NCBI RefSeq assembly: GCF_001995255.1
Contig: NZ_MUZR01000035.1
Location: 1-64,000 of the forward strand
Reading direction: 5' to 3'
DNA length: 64,000 bases
Source: Thioalkalivibrio halophilus
GTDB lineage: Bacteria > Pseudomonadota > Gammaproteobacteria > Ectothiorhodospirales > Ectothiorhodospiraceae
Below, one piece after another: positions 14,687-22,319 of this stretch. A program made the position numbers and the translations under genes. How positions within the stretch are numbered: position 1 is the stretch's first letter; the number at the start of each line of letters is the position of its first letter. The notes under the pieces are model-generated. The model did no database searches. It saw nothing but the letters and a program-made list of their open reading frames with translations, and was not told the origin of the DNA.

Positions 14687-16060
14687 ATGGCCGAGCTACC
14701 CGAGTTCATCGAGTCAGGCGAAGCTGCCCGGCTGATCCCCGTCACCGCCGACTCCAACAAAGAACAACGAGCGGCCTCCATCGTCCTGGCGGCCATGCGA
14801 AGCATCTACGAGCTCCGCCAATCCATGCTGGGCTCCCTGGGCGTCCGTGTAGGCAACCGTGCAAGGCTCGGCGCCTGGACCGAAGTCACGTTCAAGGAAG
14901 AGAAGAGCGCGAAATCGAGCTCCAAAAAGAACGACCGCCCCGACGGCCTGCTGGTCCTCGATACCGGGAAGAAGCGTTGGACCGCCCTGATCGAAGCCAA
15001 GATCGGCAATGCCGAAGTGGACGAGGAACAACTCCAGTCCTACGTGCAGCAGGCCCGCGCTCACAAGATCGATGCGGTGATCACCATCACCAACCAGTTC
15101 GTGGCCCAGCCTACCCACCACCCGATCAAGCTGCCGAAAAACCAGACGCGCAACGTCGAGCTCTATCACTGGTCCTGGATGTACATCCTCACGCAAGCCA
15201 CCCTCCTGCTGGAGGCCGACGGGATCAGCTCACCCGACCAGCGCTTCATCCTCGCGGAAGTGACCCGGTATCTGAATCATGACTCGAGCGGCGTCAGCCG
15301 CTTCGACAGCATGAACCGGGAATGGAAGGACGTCGTCGCCAAGGTCAAGAATGGCGCGAAGCTGAACAAGAACTCCGAAGAGGTCGAAAACACGGTTTCC
15401 AGCTGGCACCAGGAACAACGCGATCTGAGCCTGGTTCTTTCGCGGAAACTCGGTCAGGCCGTCAAACTGCGGCTGAGCCGGATACACCGCACCGACCCGC
15501 AGGCCCGCCTGAAAAGTGATTGCGAGCTCCTCGCCTGCGAACACGTACTGCGCTGCGAACTGGACATCCCGCACGCCGCGGCCGAGCTTCACGTGGAAGC
15601 GAACCTGGAGAAGCGCGTGATCGTCACGAGCATGCGGCTCGACGCACCGAAGGACAAAAAGAAGACCAGCGCCCGCGTCAACTGGCTACGCCGCCAGCTC
15701 GACAACGTCGAATCCGAGGGCTTCTTCGTGAAGGCGATCCGTCCGGGCAAGGCCGAATCCACGCAGGCCCCTCTCGGCCTCGTACTGGAAGACCCTGAAC
15801 ACCTCGAGTCCGAGAATACCGAAGCCGTTCCAACTGCCTTCGAAGTGCGCTATGTGACCGATCAAGCCTCCCGCTTCTCCGGCAACAAGGTGTTCATCGA
15901 GGAACTTGAGCGTGCCGTGCCCCATTTCTACGAACAGGTTGGCCAGCGACTCCGGGCATGGGTGCCACCGCCGCCGAAAATGAAATCTGACCCAGTGAAC
16001 ACGGCATCCGAGACCGAACAGGAAGAAGAGGCCACCCCGCCAGACGACAGGCCGAACTGA
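14687..16060 (+). CDS. Predicted PD-(D/E)XK nuclease-like protein
   Basis: The start is the ATG after AGGAGGAACCAACC, giving 457 residues (MAELPEFIESGEAARLIPV...). The core RPDGLLVLDTGKKRWTALIEAKI has Asp86, Glu103 and Lys105 in the D...ExK arrangement of restriction-like nucleases, followed by EEQLQSYVQQARAHKIDAVITI, typical of the helix-strand after the active site. The C-terminal 200 residues are of unknown fold and end in an acidic tail. I do not recognise a named family. It is divergent from the NERD helicase, so the two may act as a pair; both point to nucleic-acid defence, by inference. Confidence 0.65.
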   Translation: MAELPEFIESGEAARLIPVTADSNKEQRAASIVLAAMRSIYELRQSMLGSLGVRVGNRARLGAWTEVTFKEEKSAKSSSKKNDRPDGLLVLDTGKKRWTALIEAKIGNAEVDEEQLQSYVQQARAHKIDAVITITNQFVAQPTHHPIKLPKNQTRNVELYHWSWMYILTQATLLLEADGISSPDQRFILAEVTRYLNHDSSGVSRFDSMNREWKDVVAKVKNGAKLNKNSEEVENTVSSWHQEQRDLSLVLSRKLGQAVKLRLSRIHRTDPQARLKSDCELLACEHVLRCELDIPHAAAELHVEANLEKRVIVTSMRLDAPKDKKKTSARVNWLRRQLDNVESEGFFVKAIRPGKAESTQAPLGLVLEDPEHLESENTEAVPTAFEVRYVTDQASRFSGNKVFIEELERAVPHFYEQVGQRLRAWVPPPPKMKSDPVNTASETEQEEEATPPDDRPN

Positions 16061-16114
16061 GGCAAGATGGCTCAATGGGCCTGCCCATGGCACCGTCACT
16101 GCGCTCTTGGGCTG

Positions 16115-16175
16115 CTGTAACGCAAAGCTAACCGGCGCGAGGTACGAGCGTCCGGTTGAGCGCCGAGTTAGGAGC
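16115..16175 (-). repeat. attC recombination site 2 (end of cassette B)
   Basis: Read on the minus strand, the site runs from R'' GCTCCTAAC through CTCAACCGG...CCGGTTAG to R' GCGTTACAG. The two L arms pair except for one extra base, the extrahelical base used by integron integrases. The R'' box is the exact complement of the left end of the same cassette (GTTAGGAG at 16571-16578), the signature of a mobile gene cassette. It overlaps the stop codon of the cassette gene. Confidence 0.82.
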
Positions 16176-16563
16176 TGGTACCCCAAGAATTGACTTCCCC
16201 CGACGCGGATACCCAATACACAGTGATCCCCTGCCTCCTACAGAAATCACGGAGGCCGTCCATGCGTCTCCGGTAATCAGAGGTATCAGGTATAGCTAAA
16301 GCGATTTCGTCTCCATTCTCCGGGTCTTCGGTATCTTTTATAAGGTTGAACAAACCGTGCGACAGGTTTCTCCATGCGTTATCCCACTGGTTCTTTGCGT
16401 TGCTCTCACCCTTGCACTCGATCGCAAGACGAACCCCTGACGTCGGATCCTTCCCCTCCACATCGATCCCATTTGCTTTTCCCATGCGCGGGATAACATC
16501 AATGTAGCCCTGACGCACAAGCCAGTCTGCCATGGTCGTTTTCACGTAATCTTCTGAAATCAA
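16168..16563 (-). CDS. Cassette B gene: restriction-endonuclease-like protein
   Basis: A TTG at 16561-16563, 7 bases after an AGGAG site, gives 131 residues (MISEDYVKTTMADWLVRQGY...). The frame runs 21 codons further upstream, but that stretch is attC DNA. The core GIDVEGKDPTSGVRLAIECKGE places Asp34, Glu49 and Lys51 as a PD-(D/E)XK-type site. GC content is visibly lower than in neighbouring genes. attC sites flank both sides, so this is a captured integron cassette. The function is presumably nuclease-like; the substrate is unknown. Confidence 0.7.
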   Translation of the reverse strand: MISEDYVKTTMADWLVRQGYIDVIPRMGKANGIDVEGKDPTSGVRLAIECKGESNAKNQWDNAWRNLSHGLFNLIKDTEDPENGDEIALAIPDTSDYRRRMDGLRDFCRRQGITVYWVSASGEVNSWGTSS

Positions 16564-16571
16564 CCTCTTAC

Positions 16572-16644
16572 TCCTAACGCCTGGCTTTGCGGCGCGCCGG
16601 AGCGCCAGCGTAGGTGCGTCCGACAACAGCCACTGGTTATGTGC
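16572..16644 (-). repeat. attC recombination site 1 (end of cassette A)
   Basis: On the minus strand the site runs from R'' GCACATAAC through TGGCTGTTG...CAAAGCCA to R' GCGTTAGGAG. The L arms TGGCT(G)TTG and CAAAGCCA pair with a single bulged G, the extrahelical base. R'' is complementary to GTTATGTGC at 17119-17127, the left end of the same cassette. The central variable segment is a GC-rich hairpin. Confidence 0.83.
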
Positions 16645-17104
16645 TGCTACGGCGCTGCACCACGGTTTTATTGATGATACGTCGATTGATTTTCTGCTTC
16701 CAGGCGGTTTGCTTGGGCGATAATTTCCGCTTCCTTCGGGTATCCATCAAAAACTTGTATTCTTGATCGAAGATGTAACCAAGCTTGAAAGCATGATAGA
16801 TCAAATCTTCGTTCGCATTGGCGGTATCATCGACTGCTATTCGGCGAAGCCCGGCGAAGAGGTTCCCGGTCTCAATACCGATAAATCGGTTAATACAGAC
16901 ATTACCGACGTAAGTTGTGTTGCCATTGATCTGATTGCGAATGTAGCAATGCTCTTTGATGTCCTGACCGCAGGGACAGCTATCAAATTCTTCGCTGACT
17001 TCCACGCCAATGAGCGCCCACTCCGTTCTCGCAGTATCAAAATCGCTTGCCACTGACAGGGGGGAGAATATGGGCAGCCAACCGTTCTCTATTGTGATCC
17101 ACAA
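16637..17104 (-). CDS. Cassette A gene: cysteine-cluster hypothetical protein
   Basis: A 155-residue protein reading from a TTG just after GGAGG; the spacing is short, so the start is tentative. It has a putative zinc-binding cluster (CPCGQDIKEHC with a further Cys in GNVCINRFIG) and a very basic C-terminus (RRKRKL...QKINRR...). Base composition is clearly more AT-rich than the surroundings, pointing to foreign origin. It fills a complete cassette: left boundary at 17126/17127, stop codon inside attC 1. I do not recognise the family; a nucleic-acid-binding role is only a guess from the charges and cysteines. Confidence 0.6.
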   Translation of the reverse strand: MWITIENGWLPIFSPLSVASDFDTARTEWALIGVEVSEEFDSCPCGQDIKEHCYIRNQINGNTTYVGNVCINRFIGIETGNLFAGLRRIAVDDTANANEDLIYHAFKLGYIFDQEYKFLMDTRRKRKLSPKQTAWKQKINRRIINKTVVQRRSST

Positions 17105-17118
17105 TTACCTCCCCATGA

Positions 17119-17127
17119 GCACATAAC
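17119..17127 (-). repeat. Left boundary of cassette A
   Basis: The minus-strand sequence GTTATGTGC is the exact complement of the R'' box at 16636-16644. In a cassette, the left end and R'' together rebuild the attC in the circular form, so this places the recombination point just after the G at 17127. Confidence 0.75.
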
Positions 17128-17136
17128 AGTAGATTA

Positions 17137-17178
17137 GACAGAATCTGTCATATTGGTGATATACAGATTCTGCATATC
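17137..17178. promoter_or_regulatory. Two adjacent palindromic operator-like sites
   Basis: GACAGAATCTGTC (17137-17149) is a perfect 13-bp palindrome. Nine bases on, 17158-17178 is a 21-bp palindrome GATATACAGATTCTGCATATC with one mismatched pair. Both share the CAGAnTCTG core. A third related site lies at 17432-17448. They look like binding sites of one dimeric regulator. Confidence 0.6.
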
Positions 17179-17431
17179 ATCCTGGCGTTCTCCTCTCGGT
17201 GGCACACCAATGCGGTAAACCATGCTTTTATCATGGTAGTGGACGTCGCGTCGAGTGGCAGGGCGCCCCGCGCGCTGGGACGAACGATTTTCGTCTCTTG
17301 GTCAAAGTCTTACAGGGGCCCTATCGGTCAACGTAGGGGAGACGTAGGGGCCCACGTTAAAGGCTTGCGGGTGGACTGATTCGGGGCGAGACATGGGAAG
17401 CGGGGGCTCGGGCGTGACAGAGCGCGGTGCT
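17179..17431. other. Gap between operator sites, no gene seen
   Basis: About 250 bp with no convincing open frame, RNA gene or terminator. It separates the two groups of CAGAATCTG-type palindromes and probably holds the promoter of the Nudix-helicase operon, though no clear -35/-10 pair stands out. Confidence 0.4.
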
Positions 17432-17448
17432 ATACAGAATCGGTATAT
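17432..17448. promoter_or_regulatory. Third CAGA-type palindromic site upstream of the Nudix gene
   Basis: TATACAGAATCGGTATA pairs at seven of eight positions around its central base. It resembles the sites at 17137-17178 and lies about 120 bp before the Nudix start, so it may control that operon. Confidence 0.5.
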
Positions 17449-17570
17449 CACGGTTATTGCAGCGTAGCGTGGCGAGCGGAGGCACCACGCGTGGCCCGAG
17501 AATTGGGCTTCCGCCGGGAGCTGTGGCGGCGTTCCCTGGTACGATCCGGCCAGAGACGAACCGGGAGCCG

Positions 17571-17987
17571 GTGTTGGAAACGCTCAAGGAAGCGAATCAG
17601 GCGGTGGTGGTCTGCGGCATTCTGGAGGACGCGCAGGGCCGGATCTTTGTGGCGCGTCGCGGGGCCGATCAGGCGCTGGCGGGGTATTGGGAGTTCCCCG
17701 GTGGCAAGGCGGAGCCGGGTGAGAGCCTGGAGGCCGCGGTGTGCCGCGAATTCCGCGAAGAGCTGGCGCTGGAGCTTCGAGTCGGGGAAGAGATCGGGCG
17801 CACGCCGATTCCGGGTAATGGGATCCTTGAGTTGGTGGCGCTGCGAGCGTGGACGGATGACGAGAGCCCGGTGCTGACGGTGCACGATCGCTGGTGCTGG
17901 GTGTCGCCGGCGGAGGCGCCTGGGCTCGACCTCGCGCCCGCGGACATCCCGTTGCTCGAAGCCTTTATTGCAGGACGGTCCGCATGA
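17571..17987 (+). CDS. Nudix hydrolase, MutT-like
   Basis: A MutT-type pyrophosphohydrolase. The Nudix box GGKAEPGESLEAAVCREFREELALEL fits GX5EX7REUXEEXGU and the preceding VARRGADQALAGYWEFPGG is typical of 8-oxo-dGTPase relatives. The frame extends upstream, but a GTG at 17571 (or TTG at 17574) after GGGAG gives a normal 138-residue enzyme starting VLETLKEANQAVVVCG. Its stop overlaps the helicase ATG (ATGA), so the two are coupled. Nudix genes coupled to DUF3427 helicases recur in defence islands, to my recollection. It may sanitise or degrade nucleotides during the response rather than serve normal repair. Confidence 0.85.
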   Translation: MLETLKEANQAVVVCGILEDAQGRIFVARRGADQALAGYWEFPGGKAEPGESLEAAVCREFREELALELRVGEEIGRTPIPGNGILELVALRAWTDDESPVLTVHDRWCWVSPAEAPGLDLAPADIPLLEAFIAGRSA

Positions 17988-20900
17988 GCCGGGATTGCGC
18001 CGCCAAGTCCCTGCCCGGGGCCGAATGGGTTGGCCTGCATGAACGGCTGGATACGCCGCGGGTGCGGCAGGCGCTGGAAGCCCTGGGGCTGGAGGACCAT
18101 GCCCGCTGGAGCCAGGGGCTGGAAGGCGACGATCTGGCCATGACCCTGGCGGCGGAACTGGCCCAGCGCCTCGCCGAGCGCGCCGGGGAACTGCGCGAGA
18201 AGGGGCATGAAGACTGGACCCGGGCCGTGCAGATCCTGGCGGATGCGCTGGCGGCGGCTGGGCATCCGCTGTCGGGCATTGAGGAAGACCTTCCGCTGCC
18301 GCCGTTTCGGCAGTTGTTGGAGGTGCGCTCTCCGACCGCCGACCAGGTTGGGCAGCAGGAGACACCGCGGCCGGATATACCGTTGGCGCTGTCCAGCCTG
18401 CTCACCGGGTCCGATCGCACGCCGAGTCTGGTGACGCAGATCGAGAAGGAACTGGCCAGTGCGGAGCGGGCGGACTGGCTGGTGTCGTTCATCAAGTGGA
18501 GCGGGATTCGCGCCCTGCGCGAGACGCTGAAGCGCTTTACCGAGACCCCGACGGCCGATGGCTCGCCCAGGCTGCGGATCGCGACGACCTCGTACCTCGG
18601 GGCCACGGATCTGAAGGCGATCGAGTTTCTGCTGGGCCTGCCGAACACCGAGATTCGGGTCTCGTACGACACGCATCGCACGCGCCTGCACGCCAAGGCC
18701 TACCTGTTCCATCGGAACACGGGGTTTGGCAGTGCCTACATCGGCTCGGCGAATGTCTCGCGGGTGGCGCTGGATGAGGGGCTGGAGTGGACGGCCAAGG
18801 TCAGCGAGTACGAGCTGCCGCATATGTGGCGCCAGATCGAGGCCTCGTTCGAGGCGCACTGGGCAGACCCGGCCGAGTTTGAGCCTCTAACCGCGGAAGA
18901 CCTGCCTCGCCTGCAGCAGGCGCTGGAGTCGGAATCCAGCGCAGGGCCAGCCGCGCAGAAAGACGCTGCCACATTCTTCGATCTGCGGCCGTATGCCTTT
19001 CAGCAGGAGATCCTGGAGGACATCCAGCGCGAGCGCCGTTCGGGGATCGACCGCCATCTGGTGATCGCCGCCACCGGGACCGGCAAGACCATGATCGCGG
19101 CGTTCGACTATCGCCGGTTTGCGCGCGAGCAGGCGGACAAGGGGCGGCCGTCGCTGCTGTTCATCGCCCACCGCGAGGAGATCCTGCGTCAGGCGATGGC
19201 CAGCTTCCGTCAGGTGCTGCAGGACAACGAATTTGGCGACGTGCTGGTGGGCGGGGCGCGCCCGAGTCAGGACCGCCACCTGTTCTGCACGGTGCAGAGC
19301 TGGAACGCGCGGGACCTCGATCGCCTCGACCCGGCGCATTTCGATTACGTGGTACTGGATGAGGCTCACCACAGTAGCGCCGGGAGCTATCAGCGCATCC
19401 TGGACCATGTGCGGCCCCAATGCCTGCTGGGCCTGACGGCGACCCCGGAGCGCACGGATGCCGACGACATCCGCCAGCACTTCGGCCAGCGTTACACGCA
19501 CGAGATCCGCCTGCCGGATGCGATCGAGCGTCGCCTGCTGGTGCCGTTCCATTACTTCGGCGTGGCCGACCACGAGTCCGTGGACCTGAGCCGGGTGAGC
19601 TGGCAGCGCGGGGGCTATGACGCGCAAGAACTGGAGGGCGTCTTCACCGGCAACCAAGCGCGCGCCGACTGGGTGTTGCGGCAGGCCCATGAACACGCGA
19701 CCGACCTGGGCTCGGTTCGGGGTCTGGGGTTTTGCATCAGCCGCGCCCATGCGCGGTTCATGGCCGAGCATTTTTCAGCCAAGCAGGTGCCCAGCGCGGT
19801 GCTGACCGGCGAGAGCCCGGACCACGAGCGCGAATCGGTGCAGCGCGACCTGCGCGAGGGGCGCATCCGCTTCATCTTTACCGTGGACCTCTACAACGAG
19901 GGCGTGGATCTGCCGGAGGTGGACACCCTGTTGCTGCTGCGCCCGACCGAGAGCCTGACGGTCTACCTGCAGCAACTCGGGCGCGGGCTGCGGCTGCATG
20001 AAGACAAGCCGCACCTCACGGTGCTGGATTTCGTCGCGCCGCAGGATCGGCGCTTTCGCTACGCCGCGCGGTTCCGTGCGCTCAGCGCGCGGCCGGAGAA
20101 GCGGGTGGATCACCAGATCGAGGAGGGCTTCCCCTGGCTGCCCAGCGGCTGCCTGATCCACCTCGACCGGTTGGCCACCCAGCGGGTCCTCGACAACATC
20201 CGCGCGCAGATCAACCGCCAGCGCCCGCAGATCGTGCGCGAGCTGAAGGGCTGTTTCCAGGAGGACATCGACTCCGCCAGCCTGCCCAAGATGCTCGACT
20301 GCCTGCATATGGACGACGCCGAGGACCTGCTGCGCAAGGACCTGCCCTCACGGCTGCGCGCGGACTGCGGTGGGGAGTCGACCGAGGCACTGAAACCGTA
20401 TGCCAACGGCCTCAAGCGCGGGCTGCAACGCCTGGTCCGCTGTGATGACCAGCAGTTGCTGGAAACCCTGCAAAGCCATCTGGCGGAATCCGCGTCGAAC
20501 GTGGATGAGCTCAGCGAGGAAGAACGACTCCGGCTGGCCCTCATCCACAGCACGCTATGGGGCAAGTCGCGCCCGGGGAACGGCGACCTCTCGTCGGTGG
20601 ACCGCTTCGTCCGCGAACAACGCCCGCTCTACCGGGATCTTCAGGAGGTCGCCGAATGGCGGCGCGAGCGCATGGTGCCGGCCAGCGGCATCACATTCCC
20701 GGAGCAGACGGGGCCGCTGGAGCTGCATGCGTCCTACACCCGCGAGCAGATCCTGCTGGCGCTGGGCCTCGGGAGCCTGGAGAAGCCGATTACTCAGCAG
20801 GAGGGTGTGCGGCATGTGCCGGAACGGCGAGTGGATGCGCTGTTCGTCACCCTGGAGAAATCCGAGCAGGAGTTCTCGCCCACCACCATGTACGAGGACT

Positions 20901-21184
20901 ATGCCCTCAACGAGCGGCGGTTCCACTGGCAGTCGCAGTCCGGCACCTCACCCACCTCGGAGACCGGGCAGCGCTACATCCACCACGAACAGCTCGGCTA
21001 CACCCCCATGCTGTTCATACGCCCGGCCAAGCGCGACGCCACCGGACTGAGCCAGCCGTTCACCTTCTGCGGCCCGGTGCGCTACCAGCGCCATGAAGGC
21101 AGCAAGCCGATGAGCATCATCTGGGAACTGGATTACGAACTGCCCGCCCGCCTCCTGCACCTCGCCCGCCGCACGGTCCTGTAG
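17984..21184 (+). CDS. PLD-nuclease / SF2 helicase / DUF3427 protein
   Basis: A 1066-residue multidomain protein. An N-terminal region of about 130 residues is of unknown fold. A phospholipase-D-type nuclease domain follows, with LHAKAYLF...GSANVS near 234-255. Next is an SF2 helicase: Walker A ATGTGKT (about 363), Walker B VVLDEAHHS (about 458), LTATPERTD (about 485), GVDLPEVD, and motif VI QQLGRGLR (about 662). The C-terminal DUF3427 region (about 890-1066) is a predicted restriction-like module. The single HxK half-site suggests the PLD domain works as a dimer. Domain order and the coupled Nudix gene indicate an anti-phage or anti-plasmid nuclease-helicase; this is established for relatives only in outline. 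Confidence 0.88.
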   Translation: MSRDCAAKSLPGAEWVGLHERLDTPRVRQALEALGLEDHARWSQGLEGDDLAMTLAAELAQRLAERAGELREKGHEDWTRAVQILADALAAAGHPLSGIEEDLPLPPFRQLLEVRSPTADQVGQQETPRPDIPLALSSLLTGSDRTPSLVTQIEKELASAERADWLVSFIKWSGIRALRETLKRFTETPTADGSPRLRIATTSYLGATDLKAIEFLLGLPNTEIRVSYDTHRTRLHAKAYLFHRNTGFGSAYIGSANVSRVALDEGLEWTAKVSEYELPHMWRQIEASFEAHWADPAEFEPLTAEDLPRLQQALESESSAGPAAQKDAATFFDLRPYAFQQEILEDIQRERRSGIDRHLVIAATGTGKTMIAAFDYRRFAREQADKGRPSLLFIAHREEILRQAMASFRQVLQDNEFGDVLVGGARPSQDRHLFCTVQSWNARDLDRLDPAHFDYVVLDEAHHSSAGSYQRILDHVRPQCLLGLTATPERTDADDIRQHFGQRYTHEIRLPDAIERRLLVPFHYFGVADHESVDLSRVSWQRGGYDAQELEGVFTGNQARADWVLRQAHEHATDLGSVRGLGFCISRAHARFMAEHFSAKQVPSAVLTGESPDHERESVQRDLREGRIRFIFTVDLYNEGVDLPEVDTLLLLRPTESLTVYLQQLGRGLRLHEDKPHLTVLDFVAPQDRRFRYAARFRALSARPEKRVDHQIEEGFPWLPSGCLIHLDRLATQRVLDNIRAQINRQRPQIVRELKGCFQEDIDSASLPKMLDCLHMDDAEDLLRKDLPSRLRADCGGESTEALKPYANGLKRGLQRLVRCDDQQLLETLQSHLAESASNVDELSEEERLRLALIHSTLWGKSRPGNGDLSSVDRFVREQRPLYRDLQEVAEWRRERMVPASGITFPEQTGPLELHASYTREQILLALGLGSLEKPITQQEGVRHVPERRVDALFVTLEKSEQEFSPTTMYEDYALNERRFHWQSQSGTSPTSETGQRYIHHEQLGYTPMLFIRPAKRDATGLSQPFTFCGPVRYQRHEGSKPMSIIWELDYELPARLLHLARRTVL

Positions 21185-21262
21185 CGCTCAGCGGCGAGTT
21201 CAGGTGGTGGAAAGCGGGCAGGTGATCCGGCAGCCGGGAGCAGTTCTGTTCGACTGCTTTGC

Positions 21263-21607
21263 TCAGAGGGCCTGTCCGTGGTCTTCGACGTCGCGGCGCA
21301 GTTCGTCGCCGGCCTCGGTCAGATCGACCAGATCGAAGGTGTAGAGCGTCCGCAGGTCCTCGATGCGGCCGCGCAGCCGGCCCCAGTCGCTGACGGAAAC
21401 GTGCCGGGCCGGCACGATCGCCAGGTCGATGTCGGAGTTCCAGCGCGCCGTGCCACGCGGCCAGGAGCCGAACCAGATCACCCGGGCATCGTCGCCGAAT
21501 TCCTCACGCACGATGGCCGCGGCGTCATGCGCCAGCCCGGTCACCCGCTCGCGCGGCGACTGCGCCTCTTCGGCCTTCGGGATGTTGGCGTAACCCGCTG
21601 TTTCCAT
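21263..21607 (-). CDS. MNT-type nucleotidyltransferase, apparently solitary
   Basis: The ATG at 21605-21607 gives 114 residues (METAGYANIPKAEEAQ...). WFGSWPRGTARWNSDIDLAIV is an exact GSx10DxD nucleotidyltransferase motif, as in MntA antitoxins that AMPylate HEPN toxins. No HEPN partner is adjacent; its neighbours are the DUF3427 helicase and a divergent HTH regulator. It could act on a distant partner, be an orphan antitoxin, or regulate a neighbour. The frame is open upstream but without a ribosome site. Confidence 0.78.
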   Translation of the reverse strand: METAGYANIPKAEEAQSPRERVTGLAHDAAAIVREEFGDDARVIWFGSWPRGTARWNSDIDLAIVPARHVSVSDWGRLRGRIEDLRTLYTFDLVDLTEAGDELRRDVEDHGQAL

Positions 21608-21720
21608 GCTCCGGCCGTCCCCTGAGTACAGGAGGACTATAGCATCCGGGGTTGCTGACAAGCCTCGGGTCCGAGCGTACAGTTCGATGTAAAGCGCACC
21701 CCCGCATGAGGAGCCACCCC

Positions 21721-22254
21721 ATGAGTCGCCCGTCAGCAAGCATGCCGTTGCGCCATGCCTTGGCCAAGGCGCGTTTCACCCCCGTTCGCGAGATGGCCGA
21801 ATACGTACCATTGCTGCAGGGAGAGACCGGCACCATTGCGAACGAAGCGCGGGACGCTTCTCGGGTCCTTGCCGCGTTGCGCGAGTCGCTGGGATTGTCG
21901 ATCACCGGCCTTGCTCGGGCGTTCGATGTCTCGCGGCCCACGATCTACGCCTGGATGAAGGGTGAAACCGAGCCGCGCTCCGAGCTTTGGCTCCGCTTGC
22001 GGGAGATGGAACAACTGGCCAGCCGGGCACAGCGTTATTCGCTTTCCCGCCCGGCGCGTCTGGTGCGCCGACCGGCTCTGGACGGAACCAGCCTGCTCGA
22101 ACGGTTGCAGGCAGGACAGGAGATCGGGGAGGAGCACCTGCAGGCTCTGGCCGATCTTTCCCGTGACGAGGAGACAAAGCGCGCAAAGCCCCGGGGTGGA
22201 GCAGAACGCCCTGCCGAGGATGTGGCAGCGGAATACGGTCGCCCGACCGGATAG
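21721..22254 (+). CDS. XRE-like helix-turn-helix regulator
   Basis: A 177-residue protein from the ATG preceded by GAGGAGCCACCCC. The HTH is LAALRESLGLSITGLARAFDVSRPTIYAWMKGE (about residues 48-80), with recognition helix VSRPTIYAWM. The C-terminal part is charged and probably disordered (KRAKPRGGAERPAEDVAAEYG). It is divergent from the solitary nucleotidyltransferase and converges on AbiEii. It may control either neighbour. XRE-family membership is clear from the motif; the target is unknown. Confidence 0.75.
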   Translation: MSRPSASMPLRHALAKARFTPVREMAEYVPLLQGETGTIANEARDASRVLAALRESLGLSITGLARAFDVSRPTIYAWMKGETEPRSELWLRLREMEQLASRAQRYSLSRPARLVRRPALDGTSLLERLQAGQEIGEEHLQALADLSRDEETKRAKPRGGAERPAEDVAAEYGRPTG

Positions 22255-22319
22255 GGAGGTAAAAGGCGGCCTCCGTGCGAGCACGCTCTCCGATGACCAG
22301 GTCGCCGCTACCATCGATT

